This document shows, piece by piece, positions 28,470 to 37,684 of a DNA stretch of 64,000 nt (position 1 is its first letter; each line of letters begins with the position of its first letter). The translations under genes were made by a program, and so were the position numbers. The notes under the pieces were generated by a model. That model made no database searches. It was given only the letters and a program-made list of their open reading frames with translations, and was not told the origin of the DNA. Source of the stretch: CALBPI01 sp038524795 (lineage in GTDB: Bacteria > Pseudomonadota > Gammaproteobacteria > Steroidobacterales > Woeseiaceae); contig JBCBIJ010000005.1 of NCBI GenBank assembly GCA_038524795.1, positions 186,001 to 250,000 of the forward strand, read 5' to 3'.

Positions 28470-29015
28470 ATGTTCGACCTGACTCATCGCACCCGGATTC
28501 TGTTTGCAGCGCTGCTGCTCTCAGCGCTGGGTGCATCGCCCGTGGCGTCGGCGCAGGAACTCAAGATTGGCGTCGTCAACGTGCAGGCGTTGTTGCAGCA
28601 GGCGCCGCAGACCAAAGCCTCGCTTGAAGCGCTGCAGGAAGAGTTCGCACCGCGAGAGCGCACCGTCCTTGCCAAACAGAAAGAGCTCGAAGAGCTCAGC
28701 GAAAAAGCGCAGCGTGATCTCGCCGTTATGGGTGAAGAAGAACGCCGCAGCATGGAACGCCAGCTACGCGACGGCCGCCGCGACCTGGAACGTTTGCAGG
28801 CGGAGTTTGTTGAAGAGAGCAATCTTCGTCGCAACGAAGAGCTGGCCAAGCTGCAGCGCGTGTTGTTGCAGCAGGTGGACACCTACGCGCGCGAAAACGG
28901 CTACGACATCATCTTTGGTGACGGCGTGATCTTCGCGAGCGGGCGCACCAACATTACCCGCGCTGTGCTCGACAAGCTCACGTCTGACTTCGAGACCGCG
29001 GCTGGCGGCGACTGA
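28470..29015 (+). CDS. skp: Periplasmic chaperone Skp (OmpH family)
   Basis: Skp holds unfolded outer-membrane proteins in the periplasm for delivery to BAM. Residues 1-28 are a signal peptide (cleavage ASA|QE). The mature N-terminus LKIGVVNVQALLQQAPQ is typical, followed by a long charged coiled coil (about 55-135) that forms the tentacles. The ATG at 28470 gives 181 aa (E. coli 161). The upstream in-frame extension lies within bamA and is rejected. Confidence 0.93.
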   Translation: MFDLTHRTRILFAALLLSALGASPVASAQELKIGVVNVQALLQQAPQTKASLEALQEEFAPRERTVLAKQKELEELSEKAQRDLAVMGEEERRSMERQLRDGRRDLERLQAEFVEESNLRRNEELAKLQRVLLQQVDTYARENGYDIIFGDGVIFASGRTNITRAVLDKLTSDFETAAGGD

Positions 29016-29028
29016 TTCCGGTCGTACG

Positions 29029-30063
29029 GTGACTGAGCTGCGTGTCGGTGATCTCGCGGTCCAGTTTGGCTGCGAGGTTCAGGGCGACCCGGAGACCCGG
29101 GTCTCCCGCGTCGCCACCCTTGCGAACGCCGATGCGGCGTCACTCGCGTTTCTCGCCAACCCAAGCTATCGACCGCAGCTCGCGGCGACGGCGGCTGGCG
29201 CAGTTGTCGTTGCCGATGCGGACGCCGACGCAGTGCCGTCCACAGCGATCATTGCGGCGGATCCCTACCTGACCTATGCCCGCATGGCCGGCGTGTTGTA
29301 CCCGCCTCCCGCGGCGCAGCCCGGTATCGGGCCTGGCGCGCAAGTCGATCCCACAGCGAGCGTCGATCCCAGTGCCGAGATCGGCCCCAACGCCGTTGTC
29401 GGCGCAGGGTCTGTGATCGCCGCGCATGTGGTGATCGGGGCCGGGACCGTTGTTGGGCGGAATTCGACGATTGGCGAGGCCACGCGGCTGGCGCCCAACG
29501 TTACGATCATGGACAACGTTGTCCTGGGTGTACGCTGTGTCGTGCACTCGGGCGCGGTCATTGGCAGTGATGGCTTCGGAATTGCGCGCGGCCCCGGGGG
29601 TTGGGAGCGCGTCCCGCAGACGGGTGGTGTGGTCATCGGCGATGACGTCGATGTGGGCGCATCGACGAGCATTGATCGGGGCGCCATCGAGCCCACGCGC
29701 ATCGGCAACGGTGTCAAACTCGATAACCAGATTCAGATTGGCCACAACACAGTCATCGGCGAGCACACCGTCATGGCCGGCATGGTGGGCATTGCCGGCT
29801 CCACGACCATCGGCGCGAATTGCGCCTTCGGCGGCAATAGCGGCACCACGGGGCACCTCAGCATCGCGGATGGCGTTATCATTACGGCGCGCTGTACGGT
29901 CACGGGCGACATCGACGCACCCGGAACCTTCGGCGGTGTGTTTCCGCACGAGGACATCCGCTCGCACCAGCGCAACGTGGCCCGCTACCGCCAGCTCGAC
30001 AAGCTCGCGCGGCGTTTGTCGGCGCTCGAGAAGCGCCTGAAGCACAACGAGAACACAGAATGA
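29029..30063 (+). CDS. lpxD: UDP-3-O-(3-hydroxyacyl)glucosamine N-acyltransferase LpxD
   Basis: LpxD adds the N-linked hydroxyacyl chain in the third step of lipid A synthesis. An N-terminal uridine-binding domain (1-100, with SLAFLANPSYR) precedes a left-handed beta-helix of hexapeptide repeats, including the catalytic His region (NQIQIGHNTVIGEHT). A C-terminal helix follows (QLDKLARRLSALEKRLK). Length 344 aa (E. coli 341). The start is GTG at 29029. It overlaps fabZ by 4 bases. Confidence 0.96.
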   Translation: MTELRVGDLAVQFGCEVQGDPETRVSRVATLANADAASLAFLANPSYRPQLAATAAGAVVVADADADAVPSTAIIAADPYLTYARMAGVLYPPPAAQPGIGPGAQVDPTASVDPSAEIGPNAVVGAGSVIAAHVVIGAGTVVGRNSTIGEATRLAPNVTIMDNVVLGVRCVVHSGAVIGSDGFGIARGPGGWERVPQTGGVVIGDDVDVGASTSIDRGAIEPTRIGNGVKLDNQIQIGHNTVIGEHTVMAGMVGIAGSTTIGANCAFGGNSGTTGHLSIADGVIITARCTVTGDIDAPGTFGGVFPHEDIRSHQRNVARYRQLDKLARRLSALEKRLKHNENTE

Positions 30064-30521
30064 GCGAGATCAATTTCGCCGACCAGCTCGACATTCGAAA
30101 GATCATGTCGCTGATCCCGCACCGCTACCCGTTCTTGCTCATCGACCGTGTGTTGTCGTGCGAGCCCGGCGAGTCCGTGGTGGCCCTCAAGAACGTCACG
30201 TTCAATGAGCCTTTTTTCCAGGGACACTTCCCGGGCCGTCCCGTCATGCCCGGCGTCCTCATCATCGAGGCGCTGGCGCAGGCGACAGGCATTTTGGCCT
30301 TCGCGACGGTCGGCGAGGGTCCCGGCGAGGGCCGCCTCTATTACTTCGTCGGTATCGACAAGGCGCGATTCCGCCAGCCCGTAGAGCCCGGTGACCAACT
30401 TCGTCTGGAGGCGAAGCTGCTGAGGCGCATTCGCACGGTGTGGCGGTTTGAGGCCACGGCCTGGGTTGGCGACACCAAGGTCGCCTCTGCCGAGCTCATG
30501 TGCGCCCCAGGCGAGGCCTGA
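30060..30521 (+). CDS. fabZ: 3-hydroxyacyl-[acyl-carrier-protein] dehydratase FabZ
   Basis: FabZ dehydrates 3-hydroxyacyl-ACP in fatty acid elongation and competes with LpxA/LpxD for hydroxyacyl-ACP. The hot-dog fold motif PFFQGHFPGRPVMPGV contains the catalytic His, and the catalytic Glu is in LIIEALAQATG. The N-terminus has the usual IPHRYPFLLIDRV. Length 153 aa (E. coli 151). It overlaps lpxD by 4 bases and precedes lpxA by 3. Confidence 0.97.
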   Translation: MSEINFADQLDIRKIMSLIPHRYPFLLIDRVLSCEPGESVVALKNVTFNEPFFQGHFPGRPVMPGVLIIEALAQATGILAFATVGEGPGEGRLYYFVGIDKARFRQPVEPGDQLRLEAKLLRRIRTVWRFEATAWVGDTKVASAELMCAPGEA

Positions 30522-30524
30522 TCT

Positions 30525-31301
30525 GTGGCCAGCATCCACCCGACGGCGATCGTCGACGACGGCGCCAGCATTGCCGATGACGCCACGATCGGGCCCTACG
30601 CGATTATCGGCCCAGACGTCAGCGTTGGCTCGGGCACGCTGATTGATGCACACGTCGTCGTGCGCGGCCCCACAGAGATTGGGCGCGACAACCGCTTCTA
30701 CCCGTTTTCGTCGATCGGCGACGATCCGCAGGACAAGAAATACGCAAACGAGCCGACAAAGCTCATCATCGGTGACCGTAACACCGTTCGCGAGTACTGC
30801 ACGATCAACCGCGGTACGGTGCAGGACGAAGGTGTCACGCGGATCGGCAACGACAATTGGATCATGTCCTACGTGCACATTGCCCACGACTGCGTGGTCG
30901 GCGACCACTGCATCCTGGCCAACAACGCGACGCTGGCGGGCCACGTCAAAGTCGGTGACTGGGCGATCATGGGCGGCTACGCGGGCATCCATCAGTTCTG
31001 CCAGATTGGTGCGCATGCTTTTCTTGGCATGTACGCCGCGATTGGCAAGGACGTGCCCGCCTACGTCATGGTCATGGGCAGCCCCGCGGCCGCCCGGGGC
31101 ATCAATGCCGAGGGTCTCAAGCGGCGCGATTTCTCGCCCGAGCAGATCCGTAACATCAAGGCGGCGTACAAGGTCGTTTACCGCGAGGGCCTGCGTCTCG
31201 AAGAGGCTTTAGAGAAGCTCCGCACGCGGGCTCCCGAGCAGCCCGAAATTCTACCCATGCTCGAGTCGATCGAGCGTTCGGAGCGCAGCATTGTTCGCTG
31301 A
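30525..31301 (+). CDS. lpxA: UDP-N-acetylglucosamine acyltransferase LpxA
   Basis: LpxA catalyses the first acylation of lipid A synthesis. Nearly the whole protein is a left-handed beta-helix of hexapeptides (IHPTAIVDDGASIADDATIG onward), with the catalytic His in SYVHIAHDCVVGDHC and the GGYAGIHQFCQIGAHAF segment next to the acyl pocket. A C-terminal helical domain follows. Length 258 aa (E. coli 262). The start is GTG at 30525. Confidence 0.97.
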   Translation: MASIHPTAIVDDGASIADDATIGPYAIIGPDVSVGSGTLIDAHVVVRGPTEIGRDNRFYPFSSIGDDPQDKKYANEPTKLIIGDRNTVREYCTINRGTVQDEGVTRIGNDNWIMSYVHIAHDCVVGDHCILANNATLAGHVKVGDWAIMGGYAGIHQFCQIGAHAFLGMYAAIGKDVPAYVMVMGSPAAARGINAEGLKRRDFSPEQIRNIKAAYKVVYREGLRLEEALEKLRTRAPEQPEILPMLESIERSERSIVR

Positions 31302-31340
31302 GGTCGGCGGGACCGGGATGCCTGTCACGGCGCGCTGACT

Positions 31341-32483
31341 GTGCGCGTCGGTCTCGTCGCGGGCGAAGTGTCGGGCGATCTGCTCGGCGGCGGCCTGATT
31401 GAAGCCATCCGCGCGCGCCACCCCGACGCGCGATTTGAAGGTGTCGGTGGCGATATGATGCGCGCCGCCGGTATGGCGTGCTGGTACGACGCCGAGGCGC
31501 TGGCCGTCATGGGCCTGACTGAAGTGTTGGTCCACTTACCGCGTCTGCTCCGGTTGCGCCGGGATCTCGTCCGTCGCTGGACCGCGGAGCCGCCCGATGT
31601 TCTGGTCGGCATCGACGCGCCCGACTTCAACCTGGGGCTTGAGCTCAAGTTACGACGCCGCGGCGTGCGCACCGTGCACTACGTGAGCCCGTCCGTCTGG
31701 GCCTGGCGCCAGCGTCGCGTGCGCAAGGTGCGGCGTGCCTGCGACCGAGTGTTGTGTTTGCTGCCTTTCGAACCGGCGTTCTACGCAGACCATGGCGTAG
31801 CAGCGGACTTCGTCGGCCACCCGTTAGCCCAGCGCATTGCGCCAGAGTCTGATGCGACCGCCGCGAGGGCCGCACTGTCGATTGACGGGGACGGGCCGGT
31901 TCTGGCCGTCCTGCCGGGCAGCCGGCTCGGGGAGATTAGCCGACTGGGTGCGGATTTCGCGGCCGCTGCCCAGCAATTCAGCGCCGCACACCCGGGCACT
32001 ACGGTGCTGGTACCGCTGGCAACGCCGGCCGGTGCGGACGCCTTCCGCGCCATTGTCGCTGACCTGGGCGTTGGTGATAACTTCAGGGTCAGCGTGGGCG
32101 ATGCGCGGGGCTGCATGGCGGCCTGCGATCTGCTGCTGATGGCCTCGGGCACCGCAACGCTCGAGGGCCTGCTGCACGGTCGCCCCATGGTGGTGGCGTA
32201 CCGGCTCGCCACCTCGACCTACCGAATCCTGAGGGCGTTCAACCTCGTGAAGCTGAAACACTTCTCACTCCCAAACCTGCTCACGCCCGAGCCGCTCGTG
32301 GCCGAAGTGCTTCAGGATGACGTCACGCCCGAGCGCCTGGCCAGCGAACTGAGCGCACTCGTGTCGTCGCCGCAACGCGCGTCGACCATGCGTGCGGCGT
32401 TTCGTGACGTGCACACGCTGCTGGCGCGCAACGCCGATGAACGCGCCGCCGAGCTCGTGCTGGCAACGGCAATGTCCGCATGA
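31341..32483 (+). CDS. lpxB: Lipid A disaccharide synthase LpxB
   Basis: LpxB is a GT19 glycosyltransferase joining UDP-diacyl-GlcN and lipid X into the tetraacyl disaccharide. Seen: N-terminal LVAGEVSGDLLGGGLI, the VGIDAPDFNL and YYVSPSVWAWR-like segment (HYVSPSVWAWRQ), LPGSRLGEI of the nucleotide domain, and ASGTATLEGLL. Length 380 aa (E. coli 382). The start is GTG at 31341, 39 bases after lpxA, and the gene overlaps rnhB by 4 bases. Confidence 0.96.
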   Translation: MRVGLVAGEVSGDLLGGGLIEAIRARHPDARFEGVGGDMMRAAGMACWYDAEALAVMGLTEVLVHLPRLLRLRRDLVRRWTAEPPDVLVGIDAPDFNLGLELKLRRRGVRTVHYVSPSVWAWRQRRVRKVRRACDRVLCLLPFEPAFYADHGVAADFVGHPLAQRIAPESDATAARAALSIDGDGPVLAVLPGSRLGEISRLGADFAAAAQQFSAAHPGTTVLVPLATPAGADAFRAIVADLGVGDNFRVSVGDARGCMAACDLLLMASGTATLEGLLHGRPMVVAYRLATSTYRILRAFNLVKLKHFSLPNLLTPEPLVAEVLQDDVTPERLASELSALVSSPQRASTMRAAFRDVHTLLARNADERAAELVLATAMSA

Positions 32484-33106
32484 CAGGCCAGCGCGCACTG
32501 CCGCTGCCGCCTGTGCCTGCGCTCGGGCCCGTTGCAGGGATCGACGAGGCGGGCCGAGGGCCGCTGGCAGGCCCCGTGGTCGCCGCCGCCGTGGTGCTCG
32601 ATCCTGCCAATACGCCCGCGGGTATTGATGATTCCAAGCGTCTCAAGCAACGCGCACGCGAGTCGCTTGCGGCGGCCATTCGCGCGTCGGCATTGCACTA
32701 CCACGTCGCCGTCGTGTCTTCGGGTGACGTTGATCGGCTCAACATCCTTCAGGCGACGATGCGGGCGATGGCCCTCGCGGCTGATGGTATTGACGCGACG
32801 CTGGGCGAAATCCGCGTTGACGGAAATCGTGCGCCAACCTTGACAGCGCGGCACGAGGGCGTGCCCGTAACCACCTGGGTCGGTGGCGACGGGCGTTGTG
32901 CCGCGATTGCTGCCGCGTCCATTCTGGCCAAGACGACGCGCGATGCACTGATGTGTGATTTCGACGCACGCTGGCCCGAGTACGGTTTTGCAAAGCACAA
33001 GGGCTATGGCACGGCGGCCCACTTAACGGCGCTGCGTGAGCACGGACCTTGCGACATCCACCGCATCAGTTTCGCGCCTGTGCGTGCGGCGCGGGAGGGC
33101 GCCTGA
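32480..33106 (+). CDS. rnhB: Ribonuclease HII
   Basis: RNase HII removes ribonucleotides embedded in DNA. The catalytic DEAGRG motif is near residues 19-24 (GIDEAGRGPLAGPVV), and the other carboxylates lie in IRVDGNRAP and the AAASILAKTTRDALM segment. Length 208 aa (E. coli 198). It starts within the end of lpxB and its stop overlaps the dnaE ATG, in the conserved lpxB-rnhB-dnaE order. Confidence 0.96.
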   Translation: MTGQRALPLPPVPALGPVAGIDEAGRGPLAGPVVAAAVVLDPANTPAGIDDSKRLKQRARESLAAAIRASALHYHVAVVSSGDVDRLNILQATMRAMALAADGIDATLGEIRVDGNRAPTLTARHEGVPVTTWVGGDGRCAAIAAASILAKTTRDALMCDFDARWPEYGFAKHKGYGTAAHLTALREHGPCDIHRISFAPVRAAREGA

Positions 33107-36100
33107 TGGCGGCCCAGGCCAGCGCAGTCGCCGAGACCTTGGGCGGTACCGAGGCGCAGACCTCGGGTGGCTTCGTGCACTTGCACGTGCACACCCAATA
33201 CAGCCTGGTCGACGGGCTGGTGCGCGTACCCGAGCTGGTGCGTCAGGCCCGCGATGCAGGCATGCCCGCCGTCGCGCTTACGGACGCGGGCAACCTGTTT
33301 GCCATGGTCAAGTTCTACCGCCAGGCGCTTGCGCAGGGCGTGAAACCCATCGTGGGCGTCGAGCTGGCCCTGATCGACGACGACGATGCCAAGACGGACG
33401 ATGTCATGGTGGTGCTGTGTCAGGACGCTGCGGGCTACCGCAACCTGACGCGACTGGTAACGCAGAGCTTCCTTGACGGCCAGCTGCGCGGTCGGCCGCG
33501 GGTGCGACGTGACTGGCTCACGGCTGAGACGACGTCTGGTCTGATCGCGTTGTCAGGCGGCTTCGCGGGCGACGTCGCGCGGCTTGCGTTGTCGCGCGGT
33601 CACGAGGCTGCCGGCGAAAGGCTCGATGCTTGGCGTGGGCTGTTCGGCGACCGCTATTACCTGCAGGTGTCGCGTACGGGTCGGGAGGTCGAAGAGCGCT
33701 GGTTGCAGCACGCCGTGAGCCTGTCCGCTGCACACGGTGTACCCCTTGTGGCCACCAATGATGTTCGTTTTCTGGCGGCGGGCGATTTCGAAGCGCACGA
33801 GGCGCGCGTGTGCATTCACCAGGGCCGCACGCTGGCCGATGCCGGTCGCCCGCGCGTCTACACGCGCGAGCAGTTCCTGCGCTCGCCCGAAGAGATGTAC
33901 GCGCTGTTCGCCGATGTGCCTGTTGCTGTGGCCAACACCGTGACCGTGGCCGCGCGTTGCAGCCTCGACCTCGAACTCGGCAAGAGCTATCTGCCCGAGT
34001 TCCCGACCCCCGACGAGCACACCACGGATTCCTGGCTGCGTCATGAGGCCGAGGTTGGTCTCGAAGAACGGCTTGCGGCCGGCGCGCGGCATGACGGGGG
34101 TGAGGAGACCTATGAGGCGCGGCTCGCCCGCGAGCTCGATGTCATCTGCGACATGGGCTTTCCGGGTTACTTCCTTATAGTCGCTGACTTCATTCGCTGG
34201 GCGCGTGAGAACGGCGTGCCCGTGGGCCCGGGTCGTGGCTCGGGCGCGGGGTCGCTTGTGGCCTGGACACTGGGCATCACGGACATCGATCCGCTCGAGC
34301 ACGATCTTCTGTTCGAGCGCTTCTTGAATCCCGAACGCGTCTCCATGCCGGACTTCGATGTCGACTTTTGCATGGAAGGCCGTGACCGCGTCATCGCTTA
34401 CGTGGCAGACCACTACGGCCGGAACCGCGTGTCACAGATCATCACCTACGGCACGATGGCGGCGAAGGCAGTGGTGCGCGATGCCGGCCGCGTGCTCGAA
34501 TTTCCGTACGGCTTCGTCGACCGCATCGCCAAGCTCATCCCGTTTGAAGTCGGCATGACGCTCGATAAGGCCCTGACCGAAGAGGCAGAACTCGCGCGAC
34601 TCTACGAAGAGGACGAGGAAGTGCGCAGCATCCTCGACCTGGCCCGGTCGCTCGAAGGCTGCGTGCGCAACGCCGGCAAGCACGCGGGCGGTGTCGTCAT
34701 CGCCCCCACCGAGCTCACGGACTTCACGCCGCTCTACTGCGAAGAGGGCGGCAACAACCTCGTGACGCAGTTCGACAAGGACGACGTCGAGGCCGCTGGT
34801 CTCGTCAAATTCGACTTCCTCGGTCTGCGTACGCTCACGATCATCGACTGGGCGCTCGACGCGGTGAACGCGCGCCGCGTTGCGGCAGGCGAGGCGGCAC
34901 TAGACCTCGCCAACCTGCCTATGGACGACGCGCTGACTTTCGCGCTGCTGCAGCGTTGCCAGACCACGGCCGTGTTCCAGCTGGAATCGCGTGGCATGAA
35001 GGACCTCATCAAGCGCCTGCAGCCCGATAGCTTTGCTGACCTCGTCGCGCTCGTGGCGCTGTTCCGGCCCGGCCCGTTGCAGTCGGGCATGGTCGATGAC
35101 TTTATCAACCGCAAGCATGGCCGTGGTGGCGAGATCGATTACCTCCACCCCGACCTGCAGCACGTTCTCGAGTCGACCTACGGTGTCATCCTCTACCAGG
35201 AACAGGTGATGCAGATCGCGCAGGTGCTCGCCGGTTACACGCTGGGCGGCGCCGACCTGCTGCGTCGGGCTATGGGCAAGAAGAAGCCCGAAGAGATGGC
35301 CAAGCAGCGTGAGATCTTTGTGGTGGGCGCCACCGAGCGTGGCGTCGACAAGGCGCAGGCCGAGCACATCTTCGATCTCATGGAGAAGTTCGCAGGCTAC
35401 GGTTTTAACAAGTCGCATTCGGCGGCCTACGCTGTTTTGTCCTACCAAACCGCCTGGCTCAAGGCGCATTACCCGGCCGAGTTTATGGCGGCCGTAATGT
35501 CATCGGACATGGATGCCACGGACAAACTCGTCGGCCTCAAGGACGACTGCCGGGCACTGGACCTTGAGCTGCTGGCGCCCGATATCAACACGTCGGTGTG
35601 GGCGTTCTCGGCGACTGAGGACGGCCGCATTCGTTACGGCCTGGGCGCCGTTAAAGGCGTGGGTCGCGCGGCTATTGATGCGACGATCGAGGCCCGCGAA
35701 GCCGATGGGCCATTCACCGACCTGTCTGACTTGTGTCGGCGCGTGGACGCTGAACGCATTAATCGCCGCATGTTCGAGGCGCTCATCAAGTCGGGTGCGC
35801 TCGACGCGCTTGGCCACAATCGGCGAACGCTGTTTGAGGCGCTGCCGCTCGCACTTGCCCAGGCTGAGCAGGATGCGCGTGCCCGCGACGCCGGGCAGAC
35901 CGACCTGTTCGCGCTGGATGATTCGGCGACGCCTGCGGCGCCACCGCTTACGATCGCTGAGCATCCCGAGTGGCAGCATGGGGACCGGCTGCGGGCCGAG
36001 AAGGAGGCGCTCGGTCTCTACCTGAGCGGCCACCCCTTTGAGGCTTACCGCGATATGGCGCAGCACATCACGAGCGGTTCACTGGCCGACGTGACCTCGA

Positions 36101-36663
36101 TCAAGCCGCCACCCGAGGCCGGTAACGGCGGCAGCTTTGCGCAGCCGCGGCGCAACGCCACGGTGGCGGGGCTGATTTTCGATATCCGACGGCGCGGCAA
36201 CCGCACGACGCTGACGCTCGACGACGATACGGGCCGTATCGAAATCCAGCTCTACGCCGAGATGGTCGACGCGGTGCGCCACCTGCTTGTAAAAGACGCA
36301 GTGGTCATCGCCAGCGGCCAGTTGCGCTGGGACAACTTCCTGAACGGCTGGTCGTTATCCGCGCGCAGCTTGCGCGACATCGACCACGTCATCGAGGAGC
36401 AGGCGCGGCGACTCGTTCTCACATTGGAGAAGTCTGACGACGATGCCGAAGCCATGCTGCAGCTACGCGCGCTTAAGGAGGCGCTCGAACCGCATCTCGG
36501 TGGTGCCTGCGAGGTGGCCGTCGAGTATTGCGTGGGCGGCAAGACCGCCCAGCTCGCATTCGGCGAGCGCTGGCGCGTGCGGGCCAGTCGTGACCTGCGC
36601 CAGGCGCTCGCAGCGCTGCCCGGGGCCGCGGCACTGCGGCTCGCGTTTTCCACGGAACACTGA
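33106..36663 (+). CDS. dnaE: DNA polymerase III alpha subunit
   Basis: DnaE is the replicative polymerase catalytic subunit. Domains in order: PHP domain from residue about 23 (FVHLHVHTQYSLVDG); palm with catalytic aspartates D416 and D418 in MPDFDVDFCME; the conserved KFDFLGLRTLTII strand; helix-hairpin-helix region; and a C-terminal OB fold near residues 1010-1090 (NATVAGLIFDIRRRGNR) with a tau-binding tail. Length 1185 aa (E. coli 1160). The ATG at 33106 overlaps the rnhB stop and gives MAAQASAV; an upstream in-frame start lies inside rnhB and is rejected. Confidence 0.97.
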   Translation: MAAQASAVAETLGGTEAQTSGGFVHLHVHTQYSLVDGLVRVPELVRQARDAGMPAVALTDAGNLFAMVKFYRQALAQGVKPIVGVELALIDDDDAKTDDVMVVLCQDAAGYRNLTRLVTQSFLDGQLRGRPRVRRDWLTAETTSGLIALSGGFAGDVARLALSRGHEAAGERLDAWRGLFGDRYYLQVSRTGREVEERWLQHAVSLSAAHGVPLVATNDVRFLAAGDFEAHEARVCIHQGRTLADAGRPRVYTREQFLRSPEEMYALFADVPVAVANTVTVAARCSLDLELGKSYLPEFPTPDEHTTDSWLRHEAEVGLEERLAAGARHDGGEETYEARLARELDVICDMGFPGYFLIVADFIRWARENGVPVGPGRGSGAGSLVAWTLGITDIDPLEHDLLFERFLNPERVSMPDFDVDFCMEGRDRVIAYVADHYGRNRVSQIITYGTMAAKAVVRDAGRVLEFPYGFVDRIAKLIPFEVGMTLDKALTEEAELARLYEEDEEVRSILDLARSLEGCVRNAGKHAGGVVIAPTELTDFTPLYCEEGGNNLVTQFDKDDVEAAGLVKFDFLGLRTLTIIDWALDAVNARRVAAGEAALDLANLPMDDALTFALLQRCQTTAVFQLESRGMKDLIKRLQPDSFADLVALVALFRPGPLQSGMVDDFINRKHGRGGEIDYLHPDLQHVLESTYGVILYQEQVMQIAQVLAGYTLGGADLLRRAMGKKKPEEMAKQREIFVVGATERGVDKAQAEHIFDLMEKFAGYGFNKSHSAAYAVLSYQTAWLKAHYPAEFMAAVMSSDMDATDKLVGLKDDCRALDLELLAPDINTSVWAFSATEDGRIRYGLGAVKGVGRAAIDATIEAREADGPFTDLSDLCRRVDAERINRRMFEALIKSGALDALGHNRRTLFEALPLALAQAEQDARARDAGQTDLFALDDSATPAAPPLTIAEHPEWQHGDRLRAEKEALGLYLSGHPFEAYRDMAQHITSGSLADVTSIKPPPEAGNGGSFAQPRRNATVAGLIFDIRRRGNRTTLTLDDDTGRIEIQLYAEMVDAVRHLLVKDAVVIASGQLRWDNFLNGWSLSARSLRDIDHVIEEQARRLVLTLEKSDDDAEAMLQLRALKEALEPHLGGACEVAVEYCVGGKTAQLAFGERWRVRASRDLRQALAALPGAAALRLAFSTEH

Positions 36664-36724
36664 TCGTGCGGCCACAACGGGCGCTGTGCTAAATTTGCCG
36701 GATTGATCTGGCCGGAAGTCTCGG

Positions 36725-37684
36725 ATGGACCTCAAGTTTCTCGATTTTGAACAACCAATCGCTGAGCTCGAAGCGAAAATCGATGGGCTGCGCTACGTCG
36801 GCGACGACTCGGGCGTCAATATCGCTGAGGAAATCGACCGGCTGCAGGCAAAGAGCGCCTCGCTGACCAAGCAGATCTTCTCGAGCCTGTCGGCCTGGCA
36901 GGTTGCGCAGGTGGCGCGTCACCCGATGCGTCCTTACACCATGGACTATGTGGCCGAGATCTTCGACGACTTTCAAGAGTTGCACGGCGACCGCATGTAC
37001 GCCGACGACTACGCGATCATCGGTGGCATGGCGCGGCTCGAAGGCACGCCGGTCATGGTGATCGGCCATCAGAAGGGGCGTGACACCAAGGAACGCGTGC
37101 GCCGCAACTACGGCATGCCGCGACCCGAGGGTTACCGCAAGGCGCAGCGGCTGATGCAGATGGCTGAAAAGTTCGGTCTGCCGATCGTCACGCTTATCGA
37201 CACGCCGGGCGCCTATCCAGGCATCGGTGCCGAGGAGCGCGGCCAGTCCGAAGCCATCGCGCGCAGTCTTTTCGTGATGTCGCGACTCAAGACACCCGTG
37301 GTCGGCGTCGTGATCGGCGAGGGTGGCTCGGGCGGTGCGCTGGCCATTGGGGTTGCCGATCGTTTGTTGATGCTGCAGTACGCCGTGTACTCGGTCATTT
37401 CACCCGAGGGTTGCGCATCAATTCTCTGGAAAAGCGCCGACAAGGCGGCCGACGCCGCGGAGGCCATGCGCATCACGGCCAATGAGCTTGAGCAGTTCGG
37501 TCTCATCGATGGCGTGCTCGACGAGCCGCTGGGCGGCGCCCACCGCGACGCTGAATCCATGGCGGCCGGCCTCAAGAATGCGCTTATCGCCCAGGTAGAG
37601 GAACTCAAGGCCTTGCCAACGGAAACGCTGCTCGAACAGCGTGCGGCCAAGCTCGCCGCCTACGGCGAATTCCGCGAAGGCTGA
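36725..37684 (+). CDS. accA: Acetyl-CoA carboxylase carboxyltransferase subunit alpha
   Basis: AccA forms, with AccD, the carboxyltransferase that transfers carboxybiotin carbon to acetyl-CoA. The protein is 319 aa, the same length as E. coli AccA, and starts with the typical LKFLDFEQPIAELEAKI. The crotonase-fold oxyanion region is visible as GEGGSGGALAIG, followed by SVISPEGCASILW. Downstream of dnaE as in E. coli. A TGTGC-TAAATT element (36685-36695) resembles an extended -10. The stop shares one base with the tilS start. Confidence 0.97.
   Translation: MDLKFLDFEQPIAELEAKIDGLRYVGDDSGVNIAEEIDRLQAKSASLTKQIFSSLSAWQVAQVARHPMRPYTMDYVAEIFDDFQELHGDRMYADDYAIIGGMARLEGTPVMVIGHQKGRDTKERVRRNYGMPRPEGYRKAQRLMQMAEKFGLPIVTLIDTPGAYPGIGAEERGQSEAIARSLFVMSRLKTPVVGVVIGEGGSGGALAIGVADRLLMLQYAVYSVISPEGCASILWKSADKAADAAEAMRITANELEQFGLIDGVLDEPLGGAHRDAESMAAGLKNALIAQVEELKALPTETLLEQRAAKLAAYGEFREG

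Noticed and set aside
29140..30045. A 301-codon minus-strand frame over lpxD
   Set aside because: lpxD has complete hexapeptide repeats on the + strand; the antisense frame only mirrors the repeat.
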